Assembly (NCBI GenBank): GCA_002633005.1
Contig: NMRA01000100.1
Location: 270,302 to 334,301, forward strand
Reading direction: 5' to 3'
Length of the DNA: 64,000 nucleotides
Source of the DNA: Phoronis australis
Taxonomy: Eukaryota > Phoronida > Phoronidae
Below are positions 11,190-21,507 of the stretch, in pieces. The notes beneath the pieces are model-generated. The model saw only the letters and a list, made by a program, of their open reading frames with translations, ran no database searches and was not told the origin of the DNA. How positions within the stretch are numbered: the first letter of the stretch is position 1; each line of letters opens with the position of its first letter. Made by a program: the position numbers and the translations under genes.

Positions 11190-12030
11190 CGCACAACAAT
11201 GTCTTGTATCTGCAAAGCCAGTGGATCGGGGTGCAAGCAGCTGAATATTACTGCAAGAGAGAACAATCTTCGATAGGGCTGAATCACTCGGTGAGAAGTC
11301 GAGGAAATCGTTGCTCTTCAGTCAGTGTCACTGGACTTGGATAGGGATGAATGATTGTCATTTTTTCAAAATTATTCACACTAGTGTAGAATTTTGAATT
11401 ATTTCGAACAAAAATCAGCCACGAACGTGTATTTTGTAATCTACAGGACTTCATTTTATTAAATTTCTCCAGAATACACTTTAACTACTTGTTTTACTTG
11501 CGGTAACCCCTCCTGTCACAAGTGGACTGACCCTGTACACATTAGCTGGTTTTGCTCATTATCTCTGTTCTTGGTTTTTTAATGTTTATTATGAAATCTT
11601 CAGTACGATAAATATGCATGCCCACAAAGCGCCAAGAAGAATTGTACATGGGTTAAATAAATACAAAGAAAACCATATACAGTTATTATACACAAATATA
11701 TATTAATTAAAAAAATGTTAGGATTACAATGACATACGTAAATAAACCATTTTTATACACAATAAATTATTTCACATGTATACAATTTTATCGGGTCTCC
11801 TACAATGTTAGTTTTAATGGCTCTACCCCATTTGTGGGACAAGGAATTGAAAAAACAATCCACCTTTATCCATCATGGAAGCAAAGGACCTCACTTTCAC
11901 ACCGTACCACATACGTAGGGGGCCGTAGCGACAATCCCAAACCACAAGCAAGCAAAAGAACACATGAATTTGTAGCCAAGAGGGAATCTCTGGCACATAT
12001 CAGCCGACACACCTTGTATGGCTAGTAACG
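11190..12030. other. AT-rich interval without a supported gene
   Basis: Low-complexity AT-rich sequence around 11640-11760. No element ends or exons were recognised. Confidence 0.45.
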
Positions 12031-13770
12031 TTGGCAGTAACCAGGCTAAGGAATGAAGAGAACAGGAAGATCACATACTGGACAGGCTTCAACTCACTGA
12101 TCTGTACAAGCCAGTCTCTCACTGAGTTTGGTGCGTTACCACTACTTCCAGAGGTGGCCCATGATTGGTCGATCCTGCTAGTAGTTGTTATGCATACGAG
12201 ACAGTTGAAGAGGCTGGTTGTTGAACCCAAAACTTGGGGAATTGCATGCTAAAATGGCAGCTCAGATAGCTCTTGGGAAGNGATGAATTCGTTAAAGGAA
12301 ACCCACAGTTAGAGGCCTTTTGTTGTGAGGCTCTAAATTCATCACCAACAGCCTGTTCAGAGAAAAACAAAACCATAAAAGCCGAGAGCACAAAGCAAAC
12401 TACCCACAATTTGCTGGAACTGTTGCCAATTGCCAAGACACTTGAAACATTCAGAGAACAGGACTGCGAAATGATCAGCCAATGCCATCTTCAAGTCCAT
12501 TTTGAAATATCTGCATCGAGTCCAAACCATCATGGTGTTTGTGGCAATATCTCGAAATGCTGATTTGAGTTTGCATCTCCAGGCTGTTGATGCAAGGATC
12601 AAAGTTTTCTTTTGCTTTTGCTCGCATCAACTACAAAAGACTCCGGCCTACATACATTGATGATGTGCAAGACCTGAGAACCAAACACTACGACATGTGG
12701 ACTGAAATTGGAACAGGCATCTCAGTCAGCAAAACCGAAATCCCATTTGTGTCCTTTGATGCAGACCAAGCTTGTGAACACCTCGAGTGGATGGTGAAGG
12801 CCAATTCTGTACTGAACGTTATTTCCGGCAATGTCAATGAGATTCTTCATATCTGTCTACAGACTCTGCCAATTAGTCAAGATTTACAATAAGCAACAGG
12901 CGTCCTCTACGTTTTGACGAAAACAATCAAGAAGCAGATACGTTGGTAATACATCATGCAGTGCGGGCATCCCATCAAAACGTCCCTCATTCTCACCTGG
13001 TACTTTTTTCACCAGACACAGATGTTCTGATACTCGTCATTGCCTACTATGACCGGCTTCTCAGAAAAACTTCAGCCTCAATGGCATCTGGGACTGTGGG
13101 CATAAATCCAATATGGACAGCACTAGGTGCTACCCAGACAAACCCTCTACCGGCTTTCCATGCTTTTACAGGGGCAGACAAAACTGGTCGGTTCTCCAGG
13201 ATAGGCAAAACAACATGGTTGAATATATAGTTGGAGGCTGACAGTGATTTTGTCATTGCATTGCATACTCTTTGTACTGCTTCTTGTTCACAATAGCCCG
13301 TTTTACATGTGCTGCATACTCACCACAGGGTATTGACATAAATAGTATCCCCGAGCTGAGATTGTACCTCTTCTGCAAACATACGGCTTACAGCGACAAA
13401 CTTCCACCACCCATTGGGGCTTTGAACAGCGTGTGCTGAGGATGTTTATTCAAGCCAGAGTTTGGGGACCGGTAGCCATTGCTCGGCAGAAGTTCCTTGA
13501 CCCTTGCAGAAAATGGATTTTACAAGGACAAAGACGACCAACTGACACCTCTCACAACTTAGGAGGCTCCGGCGCCAGGTGCTTTCATTTAGATGGTTAG
13601 ATGTCAATACAAAAGATATTGTTCCTCCCAACGATGCTCTCGTTGATCAAAGGACCTACCTTGCACACATCTATGTCAGTGTTGTCCAGAATGTCAGAAT
13701 TTTAAACTCTTATAATGCCGTCATCCCTGATGCCAACGACGACAGAGATGGCGACAGTGATGATTTGTAG
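12031..13770 (+). pseudogene. Decayed multicopy element protein (SPDTDVL family)
   Basis: Successive plus-strand fragments in changing frames match a protein I know as recurrent and high-copy in invertebrate genomes. Recognisable pieces are FAFARINYKRLRPTYIDDVQ and WTEIGTGISVSKTEIPFVSF (about 12605-12760), then FSPDTDVLILVIAYYD and LGATQTNPLPAFHAFTGADK (13006-13190). After these come a frame-shifted SIPELRLYLFCKHTAYSDKLPPP (about 13340-13410) and VFIQARVWGPVAIARQKFLDP-like sequence (to about 13510). At least four frame changes and an N at 12281 mean no intact product. The fragment order is collinear with the full-length family, so this is one broken copy. Function of the family is not known to me; a mobile-element origin is inferred from its repetitiveness. 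Confidence 0.6.
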
Positions 13771-14572
13771 ACTTATTTCAAAGTTTTGAAAGACTATTGA
13801 CACTACAATAAAGACACTCTCATGTTCTGCAGACGTAAATAGGTTGTATAGATAGTGGTTGAATTTAAGTGTGTTGAAGGAAACAAATCCGAACGAAATA
13901 TGTAAGTAGTAAGACCACAAACATTTTTAAGTCTGGCAAGATAGTGTGCATGTGTGTTGGAATACATGATGAAGGCATTTACAAAATGTGGCTGCTAATA
14001 AACGGGTTCTTGATTATGTTTTACATTTAATAAGTTGCATTTTCGGATTCATTGCCAACAACAATGTGGGTGCAGCCATTAAAACTAACATTCTAGGTGA
14101 CCCAAGAGCATAGATACTGAACAAAATGTATGTTACCGGTGCCGTTTTTGAAAATCCAAGATGGCCGACAAAATGGCCGTCAGAAAGGCATTACTTATTT
14201 TCTGATTTGTTATTCCATGAGGTTTCCACTTTCCACCAAAAAACTCAGCAAAATTACACAACAAACCTGACTATTAACTGACAGTAAGCAATCAAAGAAC
14301 GCGTTCACACCGTCTCTACCCTCTGTAATGAGGGAAAAATTGCTTTTCAGACTGTTCAGTGATCCCAAAAGTGTTATCAACGTATCTCAATCAAACTCTT
14401 GATTTCACTTTAGAATAAGTGCAAGTTGGCGACAATAGGGGATATGGGGGATTCCACGACGCATATATTTGTTGATCAAATGAAAAATATAGTGCCTTGA
14501 AAAATCTGCAGAAGATCACTCACATCCGTACCAGATAAACTCGTCCTTGGCCACAGTTCGTGGTCACTGCAG
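13771..14572. other. Interval without a supported gene
   Basis: No exon or element boundary recognised. Its right end enters the inverted repeat described at 14547-14809. Confidence 0.45.
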
Positions 14573-14809
14573 AGGCGCTCATGAATCACTGCAACAGCGA
14601 CTCGGTTACACACCATGTTGCCACGTTCGTTGCTGACATTTTGTCTCCGCTAGTCGGCCAATCAGTCCATCACAATGTCAACATTCAGAATCTTGTGGAA
14701 AAGGTGAGCGATAGTTTCTCGAGGAAGACGCGCTTTTCACATCCTATGACGTTTTTTCTTGTATGTATACTCACCTGCTGCAAGGATTCCTGAACGCCTC
14801 TGTAATGAC
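14547..14809. repeat. Inverted repeat arms, diverged
   Basis: About 50 bp at 14547-14595 on the plus strand (tggtcactgcagaggcgctc, then atgaatcactgcaacag) pairs with the minus strand of 14809-14765 (tggtcattacagaggcgttc, then aggaatccttgcagcag). The arms face each other across about 170 bp. They could be the ends of a small foldback element or an inverted exon duplication. Confidence 0.5.
14573..14703 (+). CDS. Candidate internal exon, unknown product
   Basis: A strong acceptor (gtggtcactgcag, ending 14572) and donor (AAG|GTGAGC at 14703/14704) bound 131 bases. The reading frame is 2 bases plus 43 codons: ALMNHCNSDSVTHHVATFVA, then DILSPLVGQSVHHNVNIQNL, then VEK. It has no stop and a balanced composition. 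Phase 1 entry would fit after the FANCM exon ending at 10014, but I see no resemblance to FANCM, so it may belong to another gene. The inverted repeat that overlaps its 5' end argues for caution. Confidence 0.35.
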
Positions 14810-14837
14810 CAACGGCTGTCCTCAAGAACGGGGGTCA

Positions 14838-15700
14838 CTTGTTGGTACACCGAAGTACAGAACCAAAACAATATGTACCGATGGCCGGTCGGCGCATCGA
14901 CCCATGAGTGACCCTCAGGTGCCATGCCAAAGCGCTTATTATTTATCTTAAGATTTTTGACAATACATATCTAATTGTGTATGGAATCCTACGTAACAAT
15001 TAAATAAGATGGACAAGGTAGTTATTGAACCCTTTTATATGACGGTAAACAACACATATTTCCACTGTTCCCTGCAGGACCCAGGCAACAAAATCTGATA
15101 CAGTGTAATGATTTTGTTCTTTTTTCACATACCCCTAGACAGGATAACAATTTCAAAACATTAAATCATGAAACTAATCACTGCAGTGATCACGGCTATA
15201 ATTTGTGCGGAACAAAAATTGAACAATTTTTTGAAAACAACCTTAAAATCATTTGCTTGCAGGCAAAATTGTGGAATTCTGTATAAAAAACTTTTTTTCA
15301 CACTTTACATGTGCGCGCGCGGGGGGGCTCCTCAGAGTAGAAAACGAGACAAAAGTCCACTAGAAAGTTAGGAACAACCAGAATTGGGCGAATGCACAAT
15401 TCATAGCTGTGAACGTACCCCGTGAATCTTAGCCAAAGGTACATGTTCTACAAAATTTGAGCCCCCCACATTGTTTAGGCTGGATGCGCCCACGCTCTGA
15501 AATTATTCATAAGATCATCCCGGACGGGAAAATGGACAAAACAATGTTTCTCACCGAAAGTGATCTAGTCTTCCTCAACAGTACAAATTCCATTGCAGGA
15601 CAAGCCCGCGATCATTACACTTCAAACACCATTGTACGTGGATCCATTTTCGGAGCACAAGAGACACGGGAAAAATTTCGAAAAATCATATGAAATTGGC
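14838..15700. repeat. Dispersed repeat, copy A (interrupted)
   Basis: This segment matches 48406-48950. Shared landmarks are ggccggtcggcgcatcgacc, atcctacgtaac/tcctacgtagc, cctgacccaggca-like phrases, and catcccggacgggaaaatgg. Copy A contains an extra 187-bp insertion (15308-15494) absent from copy B. The open frame at 15457-15693 is translated repeat plus insertion, not a gene. Confidence 0.7.
15308..15494 (-). mobile_element. CATGCGCGCAC-family MITE nested in copy A
   Basis: The left end reads catgtgcgcgcgc and the right end gatgcgcccacgc. The interior (aacgagacaaaagtccacta) is the reverse complement of the interiors at 18209-18442 and 42581-42811. The empty site survives in copy B at about 48770-48785 (cacactttgaaagtattcat), which marks the insertion boundaries to within a few bases. 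Confidence 0.65.
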
Positions 15701-15892
15701 AACTTCTCAATACTCCTGGTCGTTCTTAGGCTATCCGCAAATTCTATGGCTAAATGAATTTTCCCGCAAATTTGACTTAAAAATGAGCTGGGTACTTACA
15801 GGCTATCGTTAACATAGCCTGAACGGAGCAAACTTCAAACTTCAAGACACGGGAAAATTTTTTCACCAATAACGCTGATAGTTGGCAGTAAC

Positions 15893-16059
15893 CAGAGGCG
15901 GAAGTGGGGGGCCAAGGGTGTCAAGTCCCCCTCCCCTAAAATTTTCTCTCCCAGATTCCATTTGGCAGTCGGGGTGCGAATTACTGATGGGCAAAATCCT
16001 GGCTAATACTCTGCCCTGCCCCCACCCACCCCCAACTCAAAATCCTGTATCCGCCCCTG
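15893..16059 (-). mobile_element. CAGNGGCGGATC-family MITE with 5-bp TSD
   Basis: This 167-bp element starts cagaggcgga and ends ccgcccctg. Flanking direct repeats GTAAC occur at 15888-15892 and 16060-16064. Its interior is the reverse complement of the element at 47281-47436: both carry the phrases gcagagtattagcca and aggattttgagttgggg. CAGNG ends with 5-bp target duplications fit hAT-type elements of the 5-bp TSD group; class assignment is inferred. Confidence 0.75.
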
Positions 16060-16210
16060 GTAACAAGACTTAAACATACACTCTCTGCCACAGACTTTTA
16101 GCAAATTGTGCAGTTATCTCCCATGACTTCTAATTTACTGATAATAGTTCATTCCCCAGTATTTCTTATGGAGGGCTGCAGACAAAATTTAGCACATGCG
16201 CAGTAGCACG

Positions 16211-16784
16211 TTACAAGTTTTTGGCCAAGGAAAAGAGAGCGTTCAACACCAATGCTGGAGTAAAACCAACGATTTGGTTGAGAGATGTTGATGATACTTT
16301 TAAGATTATTAAAGAGTCTGAAAAGCAAAACCTTTCTCTCGATAAACAACATAAACGGATATATGAGAGACACAAGATTCGTGATTCCCTGGAAAGATAC
16401 AGGTACCCACGTTGGGTCTTTAGCAAGGCTACCCGTAGAGCACTCCGATTGGAAATCAACAACATTGACGCTATTCAACCTGATCAACCATTGGCCAGGA
16501 TACCTCTTCCTTATGTAGAAAGAGTTTCTGAACAACTACTACCTGTGTTCAGGACATTTGATATCACCACGTCTTTCAAAAACGTGTTGGCACTTTGAGA
16601 CAAGAACTCGTGAACCCTACGGACAAACAACCTAAGGAAAAGATAGCTGGTGTGGTCTGTGGAACACAGTGTGAAGAGTGCCCTGAAACCTATGTAGGTA
16701 AAACTAAGCAGTCCTAGAAAATACGGTTGTCCCAACATCGTCGGCCTAGCTCCGGTAACACTTATGACTCTTATGCCGTGTGTA
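16211..16784 (+). mobile_element. Penelope-like retroelement fragment, copy 2
   Basis: The open frame 16221-16598 begins at the end of the reverse transcriptase palm (KPTIWLRDVDDTFKII), then jumps to the downstream block (ERYRYPRWVFSKATRR, then INNIDAIQPDQPLARIPLPY). A GIY-YIG nuclease-like part follows in another frame (CEECPETYVGKTKQS, about 16675-16715). The family's catalytic box is normally Y-x-D-D; here the first position is D, and roughly the residues between the palm and the thumb are missing. The copy is therefore inactive. It runs into the N gap at 16785, so its 3' end is unknown. Confidence 0.68.
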
Positions 16785-17170
16785 NNNNNNNNNNNNNNNN
16801 NNNNNNNNNNNNNNNNNNNNNNNNNNNNNNNNNNNNNNNNNNNNNNNNNNNNNNNNNNNNNNNNNNNNNNNNNNNNNNNNNNNNNNNNNNNNNNNNNNNN
16901 NNNNNNNNNNNNNNNNNNNNNNNNNNNNNNNNNNNNNNNNNNNNNNNNNNNNNNNNNNNNNNNNNNNNNNNNNNNNNNNNNNNNNNNNNNNNNNNNNNNN
17001 NNNNNNNNNNNNNNNNNNNNNNNNNNNNNNNNNNNNNNNNNNNNNNNNNNNNNNNNNNNNNNNNNNNNNNNNNNNNNNNNNNNNNNNNNNNNNNNNNNNN
17101 NNNNNNNNNNNNNNNNNNNNNNNNNNNNNNNNNNNNNNNNNNNNNNNNNNNNNNNNNNNNNNNNNNNNNN
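16785..17170. other. Assembly gap (386 N)
   Basis: Unresolved bases. Open frames crossing it consist of X residues and have no meaning. Confidence 1.
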
Positions 17171-17429
17171 TTTTTTATGAAGCTGCAAATATATAAATAG
17201 GAAAAGTGTTATGAAAAATAACACATGCTTGTGTCTACAGACTGGAGACATTCCGTTTCATGTGTGTGGAAAATCGAGATTTTTGTCAAGGCATTCACGC
17301 AAAACATTCATCCAGAATGGAATGTTTGCAATTTAAAGGCTGCTCTTGAAACTTGCCGCTGTATTTATTAGAAACAGCAAGCACACATACTAATCGTTAT
17401 CATATTAACTAACAGGGGAAAAAAGTATA
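17171..17429. other. Short interval without features
   Basis: Nothing recognised after the gap. Confidence 0.5.
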
Positions 17430-17790
17430 TCATGTAATCCAATGTACCCGAGTTCTTAACATTTCGCCCAAGATATCCCTAAAACAATCTCTTTGCAGTT
17501 GGTTTTCCGTAGCGCTCACCTCGGCGCATTCCGTGATCAGACTTTGGTTGGCTCTTTCATACAAAGCTTTTGCCACTTGGTTGTATGTGACGACATTCCT
17601 TGAAGTCACCCACGTTTGACGTTGGACTCGAGCCGTTGTTCTGTGACTTTCCGCCAGCCGAGGATCTTCCTTAAATAGAGAACAAGGCAAAATTGTGCAT
17701 GGATGCATGTCCCACGCGGGCACATCGGGCGAAAAGCCGCCAGTGAGATGTTGGCCAGGACAGAATGTACCGATCACATGTGGTGGATAG
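17430..17790 (-). CDS. Candidate terminal exon, unknown protein
   Basis: Minus-strand frame with possible acceptors at ttccctgacag|TTC (near 17800) and ttctctatttaag|GAA (near 17672), ending in a stop at 17430. The second option gives about 80 residues with a helical look: EDPRLAESHRTTARVQRQTW, then NQVAKALYERANQSLITECA and NQLQRDCFRDILGEMLRTR. The first acceptor is in phase 0, so it could in principle follow the exon ending at 18510, in place of the short exon at 18074-18030. I do not recognise the sequence. It could be the last exon of the neighbouring coiled-coil gene, a separate gene or chance. Confidence 0.33.
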
Positions 17791-18029
17791 AACTGTCAGG
17801 GAAGGTTGGTTAGAACAAACCGAACACAGGGTCGTTTTGTTGAAAAGACGTCCGCGGTAAGGCATTCGTAGGAAATTCGTTAACGCTTAATGAAGACTAT
17901 TAGACAGAGCACAATAAAACCAGGCGGTGTTTTCAATATCCAAGAAGTAAAGACGTGAGAAGGCACAGTGGGCGAGACATCTTGTTAATATTGTGTACTG
18001 GCGACATCTTAAACTCTTTTGCGAAAAAT

Positions 18030-18074
18030 CTAGAACTTTGATACCGGGTGTCTTCGACGAAGCATTTTGTTCCG
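18030..18074 (-). CDS. Coiled-coil gene exon 5 (terminal, provisional)
   Basis: After acceptor aatttacag (ending 18075) the phase-0 frame reads RNKMLRRRHPVSKF and stops at TAG (18032-18030). A short basic tail is plausible, but the pyrimidine tract is weak. An alternative is a later exon, for example 17800-17430. Confidence 0.4.
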   Translation of the reverse strand, partial: RNKMLRRRHPVSKF

Positions 18075-18208
18075 CTGTAAATTACTTTCATTGATTCTCT
18101 TGTTGAACAAAAATGCACAAAAATAGCATTAGATGTACTAACAGCTGCCGACAGAGGAGGTTCGATGAGCTAAAATACAAAGGAAAGTGAGAAGCAGCGG
18201 TAGCAATC

Positions 18209-18442
18209 CATGCGCGCACCCAATCTTTAAAATGGGTTGGCTCGAATTGCCGACGATATGGACTTTTTACTAACAAAAAGCGGACGGACTAAAAAAATCA
18301 CGAGGTACCACGTTCGGAGCTGTGAATTGTGCGTTTTCGCCTTTTTAGTGGACTTTTGTCTCGTTTTCCCGGACTTCTTGTTTTTCCGAGGCGGACCTTT
18401 TTGCCTACTTCGCCAAATGCGGGCTCCCTGAGTGCGCGCATG
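18209..18442 (+). mobile_element. CATGCGCGCAC-family MITE with 5-bp TSD
   Basis: The 234-bp element has terminal inverted repeats CATGCGCGCAC/GTGCGCGCATG and is flanked by direct repeats CAATC (18204-18208 and 18443-18447). It is inserted between exons 4 and 5 of the coiled-coil gene. Related copies lie at 15308-15494, 21508-21720, 41801-42069 and 42581-42811. It carries no coding capacity, so it is non-autonomous. Confidence 0.8.
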
Positions 18443-18509
18443 CAATCACAAGAAAATCAACTAATGTTTCTATTTTTGTCATGCTTCACATATATTTGTC
18501 ATTACTTAC

Positions 18510-18612
18510 GTCGGTCAACTTATCGAGTTTCTTCTGACATTTCTCCTGCACGATGTTCCTTTTCACAACTTGCTGAGCAGTTTTTTTCCCTGTATCCATG
18601 CTCTTTACGCTT
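18510..18612 (-). CDS. Coiled-coil gene exon 4
   Basis: Bounded by acceptor gttctttag (to 18613) and donor GTAAGTAAT (18509-18501). It completes a serine codon split from exon 3, then reads SVKSMDTGKKTAQQVVKRNI and VQEKCQKKLDKLTD, and leaves phase 0. It is rich in lysine and glutamine with heptad-like spacing. Confidence 0.75.
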
Positions 18613-19427
18613 CTAAAGAACACACAAATAATACACTACTTTAGTTAATGTCCTACAATAACACTTGGTTTAACCCCAAAACGTCGTAGCCAACAATATA
18701 ACCAGCTTATGGCGATGAAGGTGCAGGTGAACAATTCAAATCTGTTCAAATTATTCTCACAGCAGTACAGCGTACAAGCGCAGGCTGGTGGGTTACAAAA
18801 GTTCCAGACACTTAAAGCTAATGAAACTGTCTCCAAATGTAGTTCAGCTATATGACTGCAGAAAGTCTCGGTAATCAGCAAAAGGCACGCAGTTAGGACG
18901 AATTTCAATGGATTACATGCATACAGAAATTTTTTTAAAATGGCAAACTCGTAATTAATTAATCTTTGTCCTTATTTTTGCCTTTGAAAGGGGACATGAG
19001 CAGTACTCTTGACGTTAGTCTTTTTGAAGCCGTGAGTGTGGACCATGTTAATCAATCATGTTGTTGCTCCTTGTTCTTTGACTACCATTCTTATGAAAGA
19101 GCAACCTTTTTCCGTAAAATAAACCAAATCTCACAGAATTTTGAACTTTTAAGTATTTACATGCAACATGCTAATTTGTTTCAGTTCTGAGAAATTAAGG
19201 ACTAAAGCAGAAGGTATACATATTTTGAACTAATTTACAGAAGTAGGTCACTTTCGTTTGATGGTGATTTGGAGAGAATTGCAACTTCGCTGAGATACTT
19301 TCTTCAGAAATAATAGCGTTTCAAGCGAAATTTATGTTACTAGGCCTACAATTGAGGCGTCTTAAGTCTGTTTGACTACCATAACCAGATAGCAGCTGAA
19401 CACTACCATCACTACAATCAAACTTAC

Positions 19428-19548
19428 GACTTGAATACAGCCATCGACCTCTCTGCGTCATATTTCATGAGATCAAGTCTTCTTTGGATGTCATTTTTGC
19501 GTGAGTCCATGAAATGCCAGAACTCTTCGATCTTTTTCGTATATTGGC
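19428..19548 (-). CDS. Coiled-coil gene exon 3
   Basis: Bounded by acceptor ctcccgtag (to 19549) and donor GTAAGTTTG (19427-19419). It reads QYTKKIEEFWHFMDSRKNDI and QRRLDLMKYDAERSMAVFK, with split codons at both ends (AG-C into it, TC-A out of it) that match exons 2 and 4 exactly. Confidence 0.8.
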
Positions 19549-20369
19549 CTACGGGAGATTGTGAGCAGACATTTTGAAAACATTGAAAATTTAAGCCTAG
19601 TTACATGACTGGTCTTTTCAGTACGTCTACCAGGACTATATGAAGCTCAGGGATCGCGGGCACGAGCCCTCTGGTCTCTAATACGTCTGCAGCCTGTTAT
19701 TGCTGATATTTAGTATGGCATTTTAAGCTGTAGGTCCTACTAATCCCTGTTGCTAAGCGGAATATGTCCTTGCCTTTCAGTAATTTTCGCATGCACCTTC
19801 CTACGACCCTGGTTCGTTAGCAACTGTTTTATTTGTAAGATAGTTCCACATAGACGTCTAGGCGCAAGTGGAAACAATAACTAAAACCGAATAACATTAG
19901 TTTGCCTTTAAAAAAAAGAATTTTAGACTTCCATAGACCGACTGCGTTTCGTAGACCATTCCTCTTTGGATAATGATGTAATATTTTTTGTGACATACAT
20001 TGTCGCAGTAACACACATGATTGTCCCGACGTCAATATGTGTTGATGTTAACGGCATATATTTTCTGACTAGGTACTATTGTATACCGTCGCGGGTGACA
20101 ATATACGTAACGGTAGAATGCTCTGTTCGGGGATGAAGCCACGCTGTCTCCTTGTTAAACTGATTTTAACTCGCTGTCGGAATAGCCTTTTTGTTACGGC
20201 AAATCCCGATCCACGTGGCAACTCTGTCAAGAGGAGAGTGATTAGTTCTCATTTAAGTATATGTTTTTCTATAAGTAAAAAGTTATAGTACAGTGAGCAA
20301 TTCAGTTTGTCTACATCAAGTGTTATGATCAGAAACACGATTCTCTGCAATACCCGCGAATACACTCAC

Positions 20370-20503
20370 TTTCTGCCTTGCAGAGTTTCAGAGTCTTTTG
20401 CTGCCTTCTGTCCATTTCTCTAACAAGCCGGCTTACAACTTTTCCCATCTCCTTACAACACTTCATTTCAGCTTCATAGTACTTTGCCAGGTTGTTCTGC
20501 ACC
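20370..20503 (-). CDS. Coiled-coil gene exon 2
   Basis: Bounded by acceptor tttaaag (to 20504) and donor GTGAGTGTA (20369-20361). It reads VQNNLAKYYEAEMKCCKEMG, KVVSRLVREMDRRQQKTLKL and CKAE, with phase-matched split codons (GA-G in, A-GC out). Charged residues alternate with hydrophobics in a helical pattern. Confidence 0.8.
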
Positions 20504-20942
20504 CTTTAAATGAAAAGTACTTATGGGATTAACAAATCTGCATTAGGGATAATAATCTTTGAAGTACAATGAGCGAACATACCGTTAGACATTGGTTTAA
20601 AATACATTTCCCAAGTTGCGTGAATTTTGAACTGGTACAGTGAGTGCAATAATTGTTTGTCTTGTTGATAAATTGTTTTATCACAAAACATACTATATAT
20701 GGAAGACTCGGTAAGGAATACGCTCGAAACAAACATTCTTGTGATCAGTGCACTCAGTTTTTCAAGTTATTAGAAAAACACGTGCACTGAACTGGTGCAC
20801 AATTGTAAACAAATAAACAAAAGGTATCCCGGTAACATCTGGATCTGCGAAAAAATCAAGTTAGTCTATCAATTTCGACTATTTTCTTTGCGAAAAGCAC
20901 ATTGCAATGCTGATTATCTGCTATTTGGAATCAATTACTTAC

Positions 20943-21046
20943 TCTTTCCTGATCTTCAGATCGTTAACACGATATTGCATCACATCTTTGATGATTTCAA
21001 GTGGCAAGTTGCCGTACATACTCAAACTACTCTCAAGTTCAGTCAT
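20943..21046 (-). CDS. Coiled-coil gene exon 1 (start), unassigned protein
   Basis: This is the first exon of a five-exon minus-strand gene. Start ATG at 21046-21044 is followed by TELESSLSMYGNLPLEIIKD and VMQYRVNDLKIRK, then donor GTAAGTAATTG (20942 downward). Joined through exons 20503-20370, 19548-19428, 18612-18510 and 18074-18030, all phases agree and give 168 residues: a short leader, then a nearly continuous charged helix, probably a coiled coil. There is no signal peptide or membrane segment. I do not recognise the family. A CRE-like TGACGTCA lies 87 bp upstream of the ATG, consistent with a promoter, although the frame is also open upstream, so an earlier start cannot be excluded. 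An intron carries a MITE. Confidence 0.72.
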
Positions 21047-21132
21047 TTTGGCACCACGATACCGCAATGCGAGTAACTTTGTAACTTTAGCTATAACGCT
21101 CTTACGAAACAATATGTGACGTAAATGTACTA

Positions 21133-21140
21133 TGACGTCA
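21133..21140. promoter_or_regulatory. CRE-like palindrome TGACGTCA
   Basis: A perfect 8-bp cAMP-response-element core sits 87 bp upstream of the coiled-coil gene's ATG. The position suits a proximal promoter. The function is inferred; further copies at 40046 and 60890 have no gene attached. Confidence 0.4.
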
Positions 21141-21507
21141 AAAACAGAGAAACGTTCATCACATTGTTCGTTTTACTTGAAAACTACAAACGAAAAATTG
21201 ATGGTTTTGACACCATGGTTATCGAGATGAACTATCAACGTCGTAATTTTGTTTGGTTTTTCATCAGGTTTTAACTAGTGAATATCACAGACAAAAAATC
21301 CTACGACCCAGTCATTGTGATTTCAATGGTTATTAGGGTGTTAAGACATGTTACAACGAAACCTAGAGCATAACCGTAGGAGAAAAATAAAAAAAAAAAC
21401 ATCCGCACTTGTTACATCGGAAGCCGACCGTCTTGCAAAACACCACCCCTCATCCACCACAAACCCTTACCACTCCAGTAAATGCGAATTCCTTATGTCT
21501 ATCTTCA

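Noticed and set aside
16511-17251. 246-codon and other long frames across the N gap
   Set aside because: They consist mainly of X residues produced by translating N.
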